Translations under genes and position numbers: made by a program
Notes under the pieces: model-generated
What the model was told of the DNA's origin: nothing
The model's input: the letters and a program-made list of their open reading frames with translations, nothing else
Database searches by the model: none
Assembly: GCA_043769845.1 (NCBI GenBank)
Contig: JAYVIX010000260.1
Coordinates: 1-15,093, forward strand
Length of the DNA: 15,093 bases
Reading direction: 5' to 3'
Origin: UBA9547 sp043769845
GTDB taxonomy: Bacteria; Bacteroidota; Bacteroidia; Cytophagales; UBA9547
Part shown: positions 1 to 6,086 of the stretch, piece after piece
How positions within the stretch are numbered: position 1 is the stretch's first letter
Layout of the letters: each line of letters starts with the position of its first letter

Positions 1-74
1 AAAATAAAAAAATAATGGAGTAGTTATAAATGATTTACTGTTAATATTAATGATAACTGTCAGCATTTAAATGA

Positions 75-1622
75 GTTATATGTTTCCGTTCAGGCACTAA
101 CTATAGTAACGATTGGATCGGAACTATAGGTGGTTTATGGACTGTACCTTCTAATTGGGCTTGTGGAACAGTGCCTAATATGGCAATGAATGTTGTAGTG
201 CCTAGCAATGCTTCTGTTTTAATTTCGGACGGGGCTACTGTTTTTGCCAATACTATATCAATAGCTTTGTCAGGAAGCTTGGTTTTTGGAAACACCGGAA
301 CATTGAAGATTCATGGCGATTGGCAAAATGCCGGTACTTTCACTCCTAGAAATGGAACTGTCGAATTTGCCGGTACCAACCAAACGATCAATTCTTCCAA
401 TTTAGACCTAGAACAATTCAACAACCTGCAAGTAAATACAGGATCAAATGTGACTTTGTCCACAAATTCAAAACTAGCTCTTTTGCCTAGCGGTACACTT
501 ACAATAAATGGTAGTTTCAACCTAAACAACCAATCGTTCATTTTGACTTCTGATAGTGCTCGTGCCGCCCGATTGGCCGAGTTACCAAGCGGAAGTTCAC
601 TGACAAATGCGAGCAACTTTACGATACAGCGATATTTTACCAAACATCGTAGGTTACGTTATCTTTCATCGCCAGTGATAAATGCTACTATACAACAGTT
701 CAAGGACAGCACGCTAGTCGTGGGCCCAACTACTAGAGGTTTCGATGCCCCAAATAATACCACGACTTCTATCAAGCACTATAGTGAATCTTCGACTTTG
801 GGCTTAAACAATGCTTGGTTATCTGCCAATAACATTAGCAATACCTTAGTTTCGGGGCGTGAATATTATCTTTTTGTGGTAGGCAAACGAACGACCGTCT
901 TCCCAGATTCGGCCAATGTTACTTTAGCATTAAAAGGAGTACCACATACTGGCACTATGAATATTCCTGTCACTTACACCAGTACAGGCACCTTGGGATG
1001 GAATTTGGTAGGTAATCCATACCCTTCTCAGATATCTTGGAATGCAGCAGGTTGGACAAAAACCAATATCGGCAATGCCATATATATGTGGGATCCATTG
1101 ATAGGTAAGTCAGGAAACTACTTCTCGTATGTAAATTGGATATCGAGTGATGGTAGACCAAATGGTGACGTGATCCCTTCGTTTCAAGGATTTTTTGTAA
1201 AAGCAAATGCGGCAAATCCAGTTCTTCAAATAAGGGAATCGGTAAAAGTAGGAAGCTCGCATCAAGTCAACTTTAGACAAGCATCACTTTCTGATATTCT
1301 TCGGCTAAAAATAAGTTTTGGAAGCAATTCAGACCAAACCGTAGTATACTTACAAGAAGGAGCTACCAGTGATGTGGACGAATCGTTCGATGCTTTGAAA
1401 CTGATGGGTGGGGATATGAACATCTACACCGCAACTGGCGCAACCAATTATTCTATTCAAGCCTTGCCTGCCACTTCCGATACGTTTAGCGTTTCCTTAC
1501 CAATAGCAAGCAATTACAAAGGTTCTCATTTATTATCAGCTGCCGAATTTAGTAGTAGTTTGAATTCAGAGATTTATCTATTGGATAGCTATACGAACAA
1601 AGCAACAGCTATCACCGCATGA
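75..1622 (+). pseudogene. T9SS cargo protein remnant, N-terminal and central part, ended by in-frame TGA
   Basis: The frame opens after a stop at 72-74, has no ATG or signal peptide at its head, and runs to a TGA at 1620-1622. Coding similarity seems to begin near base 93 (SGTNYSNDWIGT), well before the first usable start, a GTG at 171. The protein is a secreted Bacteroidota surface type: an N-terminal W-rich segment, then Ser/Thr/Asn-rich beta-strand repeats (for example GTLTINGSFNLNN), a QRYFTKHRRLRYLSSPV segment, and the GWNLVGNPYPSQISW motif common in the central part of T9SS cargo. The reading frame resumes directly after the TGA and ends in a T9SS sorting domain (next entry), so I read both pieces as one inactivated gene. 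The passenger has no recognisable enzyme domain. It could still be expressed in two pieces from GTG starts, but the first piece would lack both export and sorting signals. Confidence 0.6.
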
Positions 1623-1976
1623 TTTACTTATGCTTTTGATCCTTCCGTGACTACTTCTAAAAGGTTCAAGGTTGCGAATTATTTACCAAAACCTTTAATC
1701 ACAGATATTGGGTATCAGCTTTCAGAAAAACACAGTTCGATTCTTGTATATCCAAACCCAACAGTACACGGTTTGACAGTTCAGTCAGTTGGCACAAATG
1801 ATGTATTGAAATCAATAGAAGTGTATTCGGTAGAAGGGATTTTGTTATTGAAGAAAGAGAACTTAAATATTTCTACTTATCAAATAAATGAGCTAAGCGA
1901 ATATGCGCATGGAGTGTATTTGGTGAAAGTATTCTCAGAAAAAACACAGTTCCAGAAATTGGTCACGAAACAATAG
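1623..1976 (+). pseudogene. T9SS cargo protein remnant, C-terminal type A sorting domain
   Basis: This is the same frame as the preceding piece and continues without a base change in phase after the TGA at 1620-1622 (FTYAFDPSVTTSKRF). From about base 1737 it carries a Por secretion system C-terminal domain: SILVYPNPTVHG, then IEVYSVEGILLL, and a final block HGVYLVKVFSEK...FQKLVTKQ. The YPNP motif, the central VYS..G strand and the GVY(L)V(K) strand are hallmarks of the type A CTD, which directs proteins through the T9SS for cleavage and attachment to the surface. The first start in this piece is a GTG at 1647, giving at most 109 residues with no signal peptide. It could therefore not reach the periplasm on its own. 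The stop is TAG at 1974-1976. Confidence 0.62.
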
Positions 1977-2007
1977 TAGCTGTTATCGCCATTCTAAATT
2001 GGGTTTG

Positions 2008-2415
2008 ATGAGGTTTAAAGGAATGTTTATTTGTATTGTGCTGGGTTTGTATAGTGTTTTTCAAACGATACAAGCTCAGCCAAATCCTTGTAATTGCGAC
2101 CCACTCAATAGTACTTGTCTGGCTACTTGCGACATACATGTACTTTCACTCGCACAAGTAGTAAAACAATCAGAAAACACTCTGCTTTCCATATATCCAA
2201 ACCCTGTATTCAATGAATTAAATATACAAGCACAACCAAATGATCTGTTGAATTTGATAGAAGTGTATTCAATAAAAGGTGTTTTGTTGTGGAAGAATGA
2301 ATTGAATAAGGCTGCGTATCTGTTGACCGAAATTTCAGAATTTGATAAAGGTATTTATGTTTTGAGAATAGTTTCTGAAAAATCGCATACACAAAAAATG
2401 ATACTGAAATTATAG
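2008..2415 (+). CDS. Minimal secreted Cys-rich protein with T9SS sorting domain
   Basis: A 135-residue protein when started at ATG 2008; a TTG at 1999 is less likely. Residues 1-18 or so form a signal peptide (FICIVLGLYSVFQTIQA), cleaved before QPNPC. The mature passenger is tiny, roughly 35 residues, with a C-x-C-D-P-x4-C-x3-C motif (CNCDPLNSTCLATC). The rest, from LLSIYPNPVFNELNIQ to SEKSHTQKMILKL, is a T9SS type A sorting domain that resembles the one at 1737-1973. It should be exported by Sec, then carried by the T9SS and released or anchored at the surface. The gene starts 31 bases after the broken cargo gene and lies 11 bases before the next gene, which carries the same Cys motif. Function is unknown; the Cys spacing could mean a disulphide knot or metal binding, but nothing in the sequence decides this. 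Confidence 0.72.
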   Translation: MRFKGMFICIVLGLYSVFQTIQAQPNPCNCDPLNSTCLATCDIHVLSLAQVVKQSENTLLSIYPNPVFNELNIQAQPNDLLNLIEVYSIKGVLLWKNELNKAAYLLTEISEFDKGIYVLRIVSEKSHTQKMILKL

Positions 2416-2426
2416 AAATTGTATAT

Positions 2427-2822
2427 ATGAAAAGGGTGTTCTTTAAAAGCTTCAAAAGCGTTGTATTTTTATTACTACTTGTTTGTTTCCAAAGTGCACA
2501 AGCACAACCTAATCCTTGCAATTGCGATCCTTTTGACACAGCTTGTTTGTCCAGTTGTGGTGGCGGTGGTGGCGGTGGCGAAGTGCCAGCCCCATGTCCC
2601 TGCGATCCTTTTGACATAGATTGCATGGAAGACCATCCTGCATGTCAGGATGAAAATAGTATACCCGTAAATGGCAACATTGGATTTTTAGCCCTTGCTG
2701 TCATGTGTTTTGGTATTTATAAAATTGTAAATGGTTCAGTCTTTTTAAAGGAAAACAAGTCCACATTTTTACGATTAGGCTACGTTAAATATTATCAGTT
2801 GAAAAAGCAATTTTTACTATAA
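2427..2822 (+). CDS. Secreted Cys-rich protein with duplicated CxCDP motif and C-terminal membrane segment
   Basis: 131 residues, ATG start, 11 bases after the preceding gene, so probably co-transcribed. Residues 1-26 are a signal peptide (KSVVFLLLLVCFQSAQA), cleaved before QPNPC. Then come CNCDPFDTACLSSC, a seven-glycine linker, and a second copy, CPCDPFDIDC...HPAC. A hydrophobic stretch follows (IPVNGNIGFLALAVMCFGIY), ending near a Lys, with about 30 more polar or aromatic residues. The hydrophobic C-terminus begins with a Pro-Val-Asn-Gly pattern like the PxDGG...G..K(K) C-terminal segments that sort or anchor some Bacteroidota envelope proteins (the type annotated PID-CTERM); I offer that only as a resemblance. 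The peptide QAQPNPCNCDP is identical to that of the preceding protein, which ends in a T9SS domain instead. Function is unknown. Confidence 0.68.
   Translation: MKRVFFKSFKSVVFLLLLVCFQSAQAQPNPCNCDPFDTACLSSCGGGGGGGEVPAPCPCDPFDIDCMEDHPACQDENSIPVNGNIGFLALAVMCFGIYKIVNGSVFLKENKSTFLRLGYVKYYQLKKQFLL
2523..2616 (+). repeat. 16-base direct repeat encoding the CDPFD motif
   Basis: The 16 bases tgcgatccttttgaca occur at 2523-2538 and again at 2601-2616, in the same reading frame of the small Cys-rich gene. They encode the two CDPFD copies on either side of the polyglycine linker. Perfect DNA identity suggests a recent internal duplication. Confidence 0.85.
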
Positions 2823-2850
2823 AATTTAGAAAAGCCCCTTCATCGACAAA

Positions 2851-2910
2851 GGTTTGTTATCTCTTTGGTTCAGAGTACCTCGACAAGGGAGTCACTGGTT
2901 CGAGACCAGA
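2851..2910 (+). pseudogene. Decayed tRNA, Val-like (probable pseudo-tRNA)
   Basis: The stretch keeps tRNA landmarks in order. A 5' acceptor-like arm ggtttgt is followed by TA at tRNA positions 8-9. Next comes a D-arm (tctc, loop tttggttca, gag) containing the conserved TTGGTT. An anticodon-arm remnant has cctcg followed by acaa. After that come a GTC variable region and a T-arm (actgg, loop ttcgaga, ccag). It cannot fold as a working tRNA: the anticodon arm appears to have lost bases on both sides of the loop, D-stem position 10 is T, and the sequence after ccag (atttttca) does not pair with the 5' acceptor arm, which would need acaaacc. The cctcg...gacaa pattern resembles a Val (GAC) tRNA, but isotype is uncertain. 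No second tRNA is visible in the window. Confidence 0.5.
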
Positions 2911-2920
2911 TTTTTCAATG

Positions 2921-2975
2921 AAGAACCAATTTCCAATTCGCCTTTTTAGTTTAAACGAATTGGAAATTCGTTCTT
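2921..2975. terminator. Long hairpin between convergent genes, likely bidirectional terminator
   Basis: Bases 2921-2940 and 2956-2975 are reverse complements over 19 of 20 positions, with one C-C mismatch, and are separated by a 15-base loop. The hairpin sits between the stop of the small Cys-rich gene (2822) and the stop of aguB (2979). Short T-rich tracts follow on the plus strand. It is unusually long for a terminator, so a small palindromic repeat element is the alternative. Confidence 0.55.
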
Positions 2976-2978
2976 TAT

Positions 2979-3851
2979 TTAATCCAGATACCTTTTTTCC
3001 AAATCTCTAAAAGTGTCCACTCTTCTATCGCGCAAGAACGGCCAACGGATGCGAGTATGGTCGATCAATCCCAAATCGCACTCTACTACAATAGTTTCTT
3101 CTTTGCCTTTTGAGGCTTTGTACAGCACTCTGCCCATCGGATCTGACACAAAACTTTGTCCCCAGAATTCCAAATCACCTTCCTTTCCAATTCGATTTAC
3201 TGAAACCACAAAAACACCATTAGCCACACTATGGCTGCGCTGAATGGTATACCAAGCATCGTGTTGCTGGCTACGCAAAGACTCGCTTTCCGAACTATCC
3301 CAGCCGATAGCAGTTGGGTACACTAAAATTTCTGCACCTTTCAATGTCGTTAATCTAGCCGCTTCTGGATACCATTGATCCCAACAAATAAGCGTTCCTA
3401 TTTTGGCAAATTTTGTATCAAAAGCCTTGTAGCCAAGGTCGCCTGGCGTGAAATAAAATTTTTCGTAAAAACCTGGGTCGTCAGGAATATGCATTTTTCT
3501 ATAAACGCCTTTTGTGCTTCCATCTGCATCTATCATCACAATACTGTTGTGATAAAGACCCGCTGTGCGTTTCTCAAAAATAGGAACAACGATAGCTACA
3601 CCATGTTCTTTGGCCAGTTTCGAAAAAGCCTCAGAACTTGGTCCAGGAATGGTTTCGGCCAATGCAAACTTGTCGTAATCTTCGGTCTGACAAAAATAAT
3701 CGGAGCGAAACAATTCTTGGAGGACTACAATTTGTGCCCCTTTTTTGATCACGTCCAGAGTCAAATCCAGCATTTTCTGCAAGTTTTTGGATTCGTCATG
3801 TTCGCTACTGGTTTGCACCATTCCTATTTTTACGATACGTTCTTTGCTCAT
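2979..3851 (-). CDS. aguB: N-carbamoylputrescine amidase (nitrilase family)
   Basis: This carbon-nitrogen hydrolase should convert N-carbamoylputrescine to putrescine, CO2 and ammonia, the last step from agmatine, in the cytoplasm. Started at ATG 3851 it has 290 residues, the usual length. The catalytic triad is visible: Glu46 in LQELF, Lys119 in YRKMHIPDD and Cys156 in LICWDQWYPEAAR. The segment FRSDYFCQTEDYDKFALAE and the PGFYEKFYFTPGD block are typical of the AguB subgroup rather than other nitrilases. A TTG at 3884 would extend the frame by 11 residues (CCYFSEKDNR), but that codon overlaps a probable -7 promoter box (3882-3889), so the ATG is preferred. The usual partner, agmatine deiminase (aguA), is not in the window. 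The gene has its own promoter, and a hairpin separates it from pstS upstream. Confidence 0.88.
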   Translation of the reverse strand: MSKERIVKIGMVQTSSEHDESKNLQKMLDLTLDVIKKGAQIVVLQELFRSDYFCQTEDYDKFALAETIPGPSSEAFSKLAKEHGVAIVVPIFEKRTAGLYHNSIVMIDADGSTKGVYRKMHIPDDPGFYEKFYFTPGDLGYKAFDTKFAKIGTLICWDQWYPEAARLTTLKGAEILVYPTAIGWDSSESESLRSQQHDAWYTIQRSHSVANGVFVVSVNRIGKEGDLEFWGQSFVSDPMGRVLYKASKGKEETIVVECDLGLIDHTRIRWPFLRDRRVDTFRDLEKRYLD

Positions 3852-3881
3852 TCGATTGTCTTTTTCTGAAAAATAACAGCA

Positions 3882-3915
3882 CAAAAATAACGGACAGTTT
3901 TGGTTTTTTTTACAA
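3882..3915 (-). promoter_or_regulatory. Promoter of aguB, Bacteroidota type
   Basis: Read on the minus strand, a -7 box TATTTTTG (3889 down to 3882) matches TAnnTTTG, with a TTG (3915-3913) 23 bases upstream as the -33 box. Transcription would start around 3877, about 25 bases before the ATG at 3851. This placement argues against the TTG start at 3884. Confidence 0.5.
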
Positions 3916-3942
3916 AGCCTTGTTATGCTTTTGGTTCAAACG

Positions 3943-3979
3943 AAGAATGGCAACCAATTTGTGATTGATTGCCATTCTT
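3943..3979 (-). terminator. Hairpin downstream of pstS
   Basis: Bases 3943-3957 pair with 3965-3979 over 14 of 15 positions (one C-A mismatch) around a 7-base loop. It lies 24 bases past the pstS stop and before the aguB promoter, so it would end the pstS transcript. The U-tract on the minus strand is weak. Confidence 0.55.
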
Positions 3980-4003
3980 TTATATAATTAAACAAATGAA
4001 TTA

Positions 4004-4912
4004 TTAATGATGCGAAATCAAGCGATGCGAAAGTGGAATATAACCGCTCGTACGAATGATTTTCTGAACCGTGTCTGATTTTACGGTATCCAAGAAAGGC
4101 TTGATTTTAGCATAGGCTTCGGGCTTGTAATACAAAAATAAACCACGGAAATATTTGTATTTCAGGTTGTTAATTGTTTCAATTCTTGGACTGACATAGG
4201 TTTTTCCTTCGTCAAACGAGATGTCCAATGGATTGACCGAGTAATCCAAATTAGAGAAACTGGTGTATCCAATTGCGTTTTTGTCTTTGGCAATCGAAGT
4301 AATAATAGTTTGATTGTCTTTCATGCTAGATGCTGCATTGTGAATATGCCCCTTGTCTAAGATCACGTCTTTGAAAAAACTGTAAGTCCCAGAATTGACA
4401 TCTCTAGAAAACAAAACGATAGGAGCGTCTTCGCCACCTACTTGTTTCCAGTTGTTTGTTTCCCCGCTGTAGATAGAAATCACCTGTTCTGAAGTAAGTT
4501 TTTTTACTCCGTTATTCACATTCACTACAAACACTAAAGCATCGCCAGCGAGAAGAAATTCTCCAAATTCAATCTTTTTCTTCCGAAACATTCCTCGTAC
4601 ACTGTCCGCTATTTCGTGAGACGACATCGCAATATCGGCCGAATCGTGATACATTGCTTTTAATCCTTCATTGCTACCTATAGGGTCAATTTTGACATTT
4701 ATGGCCGAATTGTTACTCATGAAATAGTTGGCCACATTTTGCATGATGGGTTGCATGGTGGTGCTGCCCGAAACCAGAATTGTGTTTGAATCAAAAACCG
4801 TAGAATCCGTCTTCGATTTGGACGCTGACGCATTTTTTGAATCTTGTACCGAAGGATCGTAGCAACTTGCGAGAAGTGCAAAAGCGGAGGAGGCGAATAG
4901 AAGTTTCTTCAT
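4004..4912 (-). CDS. pstS: Phosphate-binding lipoprotein, PstS-like
   Basis: 302 residues starting at ATG 4912. The N-terminus is a lipoprotein signal with lipobox LLASC and the modified Cys at residue 17, so the protein should be membrane-anchored and periplasmic. After a polar Ser/Lys/Asp-rich linker comes a type 2 periplasmic-binding fold of the phosphate family: SGSTTMQP (48-55), IGSNEGL (78-84), ADIAMSSHEI (92-101), NWKQVGG (154-160) and SRDVNSGT (169-176). The SGSTT and SRDVNSGT loops are where the family binds the oxyanion. No pstC, pstA, pstB or phoU lies nearby, so this may be a stand-alone copy and the ligand is inferred from family only. A -7 box TAAGTTTG on the minus strand (4939-4932) lies about 20 bases upstream of the start, giving a short leader. 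Confidence 0.82.
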   Translation of the reverse strand: MKKLLFASSAFALLASCYDPSVQDSKNASASKSKTDSTVFDSNTILVSGSTTMQPIMQNVANYFMSNNSAINVKIDPIGSNEGLKAMYHDSADIAMSSHEIADSVRGMFRKKKIEFGEFLLAGDALVFVVNVNNGVKKLTSEQVISIYSGETNNWKQVGGEDAPIVLFSRDVNSGTYSFFKDVILDKGHIHNAASSMKDNQTIITSIAKDKNAIGYTSFSNLDYSVNPLDISFDEGKTYVSPRIETINNLKYKYFRGLFLYYKPEAYAKIKPFLDTVKSDTVQKIIRTSGYIPLSHRLISHH

Positions 4913-4931
4913 TTTGTCTAAGGAGTATCTA

Positions 4932-4939
4932 CAAACTTA
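4932..4939 (-). promoter_or_regulatory. Probable -7 box of pstS
   Basis: On the minus strand this reads TAAGTTTG, a full match to the Bacteroidota TAnnTTTG element, 20 bases before the pstS ATG. I see no TTG at the expected -33 distance. The remaining bases to 5090 are very AT-rich, with no recognisable Pho-box-like repeat. Confidence 0.4.
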
Positions 4940-5090
4940 GTAGAAAATCGATAAAAAAGTACATCTAGGGAAATTCTAATGAAAATCTTAATGCTATCGT
5001 AATAAAAACGCATCTTAACATAAGAATAAGATACATTAAATTAATATAAAATATATAAATTATAATTCATTAATATGTTTTAATTGAATA

Positions 5091-5122
5091 TTGGGCATTT
5101 TGTCGAATCTGTGTTTACTTTG
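5091..5122 (+). promoter_or_regulatory. Promoter of nadK, giving an almost leaderless transcript
   Basis: A TTG at 5091-5093 is followed after 21 bases by TTACTTTG (5115-5122), seven of eight matching positions including the fixed TTTG. The last G lies only five bases before the ATG at 5128, so transcription would begin at or next to the start codon, with no room for a ribosome binding site. Confidence 0.5.
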
Positions 5123-5127
5123 TAACT

Positions 5128-6003
5128 ATGATAATTGCGCTACACGGTAAGCCTTTCAAAAACGACTCTATTCTTTTTATTAAAAAGATCATAGATCAAT
5201 TACTTGCCGAAAAAATAGAACTTTTGGTATACGAGCCATTTTTTAAACACTTAAAAAACAATGGACTTCTGAAAGATGCAAAGACCTATTCTTCGTTTCA
5301 AAATTTCACAGGAGCCGATTATATATTCAGTATAGGAGGCGATGGTACTTTTTTGGATGCGGTTACTTTTTCTGGAAAAAAACAAATTCCGATTTTGGGA
5401 ATAAACGTAGGTCGATTAGGATTCTTATCTACTGTCAACGAGAATAATTATACGGATCTAATTGCACAAATTTTCGAAAAAAGGTACAGGATCGAAGAAC
5501 GCTCGCTATTGAGCCTCGAGTCGGATGCGGGCTTGTTTGGCGAACAAAATTTTGGGTTGAACGAGTTTACAATTACCAAGCGTGATTCGGCTTCGATGAT
5601 TATTGTTCACACGTATCTGGATGGCGAGTTCTTAAACTCTTATTGGGCCGATGGATTAATCGTATCAACACCCACAGGCTCTACAGGTTACTCACTTAGT
5701 TGTGGTGGGCCAGTGGTATTGCCGCTTACCCAAAACTACATCGTCACGCCAGTAAGCCCGCACAATCTGAATGTGCGTCCAATGATCCTACCCGATACAT
5801 CTGTTTTGTCTTTTGAAATTGAAGGTCGAAGTAAAAGTTTTCTTGTCTCGCTTGATTCCCGAACCGAACATGTGAAAGCTGGAGTGAAATTGACTTTAAA
5901 AAAAGAGAGTTTTAATGCACACTTGGTAAAACTTTCGTCTGATAGTTTCCTAAACACCTTGAGATTGAAGCTCAATTGGGGTTTGGATGTAAGGAATTAC
6001 TAG
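5128..6003 (+). CDS. nadK: NAD kinase
   Basis: The enzyme phosphorylates NAD to NADP, the only de novo route to NADP, in the cytoplasm. The 291-residue length is normal. Family motifs are clear: GGDGT at 70-74 (nucleotide and metal binding, with the essential Asp72), NVGRLGFL at 93-100, NE at 145-146 in GLNEFTI, and the long block DGLIVSTPTGSTGYSLS at 175-191, which binds NAD. The ATG at 5128 is the first start in the frame and sits directly after a promoter-like element, so the transcript may be leaderless. The gene opens the conserved nadK / DUF6089 / uppS / bamA / skp cluster. NadK has no direct role in envelope assembly; its place here is a matter of conserved gene order. Confidence 0.93.
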   Translation: MIIALHGKPFKNDSILFIKKIIDQLLAEKIELLVYEPFFKHLKNNGLLKDAKTYSSFQNFTGADYIFSIGGDGTFLDAVTFSGKKQIPILGINVGRLGFLSTVNENNYTDLIAQIFEKRYRIEERSLLSLESDAGLFGEQNFGLNEFTITKRDSASMIIVHTYLDGEFLNSYWADGLIVSTPTGSTGYSLSCGGPVVLPLTQNYIVTPVSPHNLNVRPMILPDTSVLSFEIEGRSKSFLVSLDSRTEHVKAGVKLTLKKESFNAHLVKLSSDSFLNTLRLKLNWGLDVRNY

Positions 6004-6034
6004 CGAATGTAGTGATGGAAAAATTACATTTTAC

Positions 6035-6042
6035 TAACTTTG
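6035..6042 (+). promoter_or_regulatory. -7 promoter box before the first DUF6089 gene
   Basis: TAACTTTG is an exact match to TAnnTTTG, 44 bases before the ATG at 6087 in the gap after nadK. No good TTG lies at the expected -33 position. Confidence 0.4.
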
Positions 6043-6086
6043 ATAATTAGTACACGTATACAAAGATCTTGAATAAGTCTGGGGGC

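Noticed and set aside
1620..1622. TGA as a recoded sense codon (selenocysteine or alternative code)
   Set aside because: TGA ends uppS in the expected place, no selenocysteine insertion structure is apparent after 1622, and surface adhesins of this type do not use selenocysteine. A mutation is simpler.
2210..2626. Minus-strand frame of 138 codons with a polyproline run
   Set aside because: It is the antisense of the two small secreted genes; the polyproline is the reverse of the Gly linker. No signal or family resemblance.
2851..2910. Functional tRNA gene
   Set aside because: The acceptor stem cannot close and the anticodon arm is too short, so it is listed as a relic.
3852..3884. Longer AguB starting at TTG 3884
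   Set aside because: The codon overlaps a promoter -7 box and the extra residues are not typical of the family.
4940..5090. Pho-box or other regulatory repeats before pstS
   Set aside because: The spacer is AT-rich with chance repeats such as aatata; no paired direct repeats of the right spacing were found.
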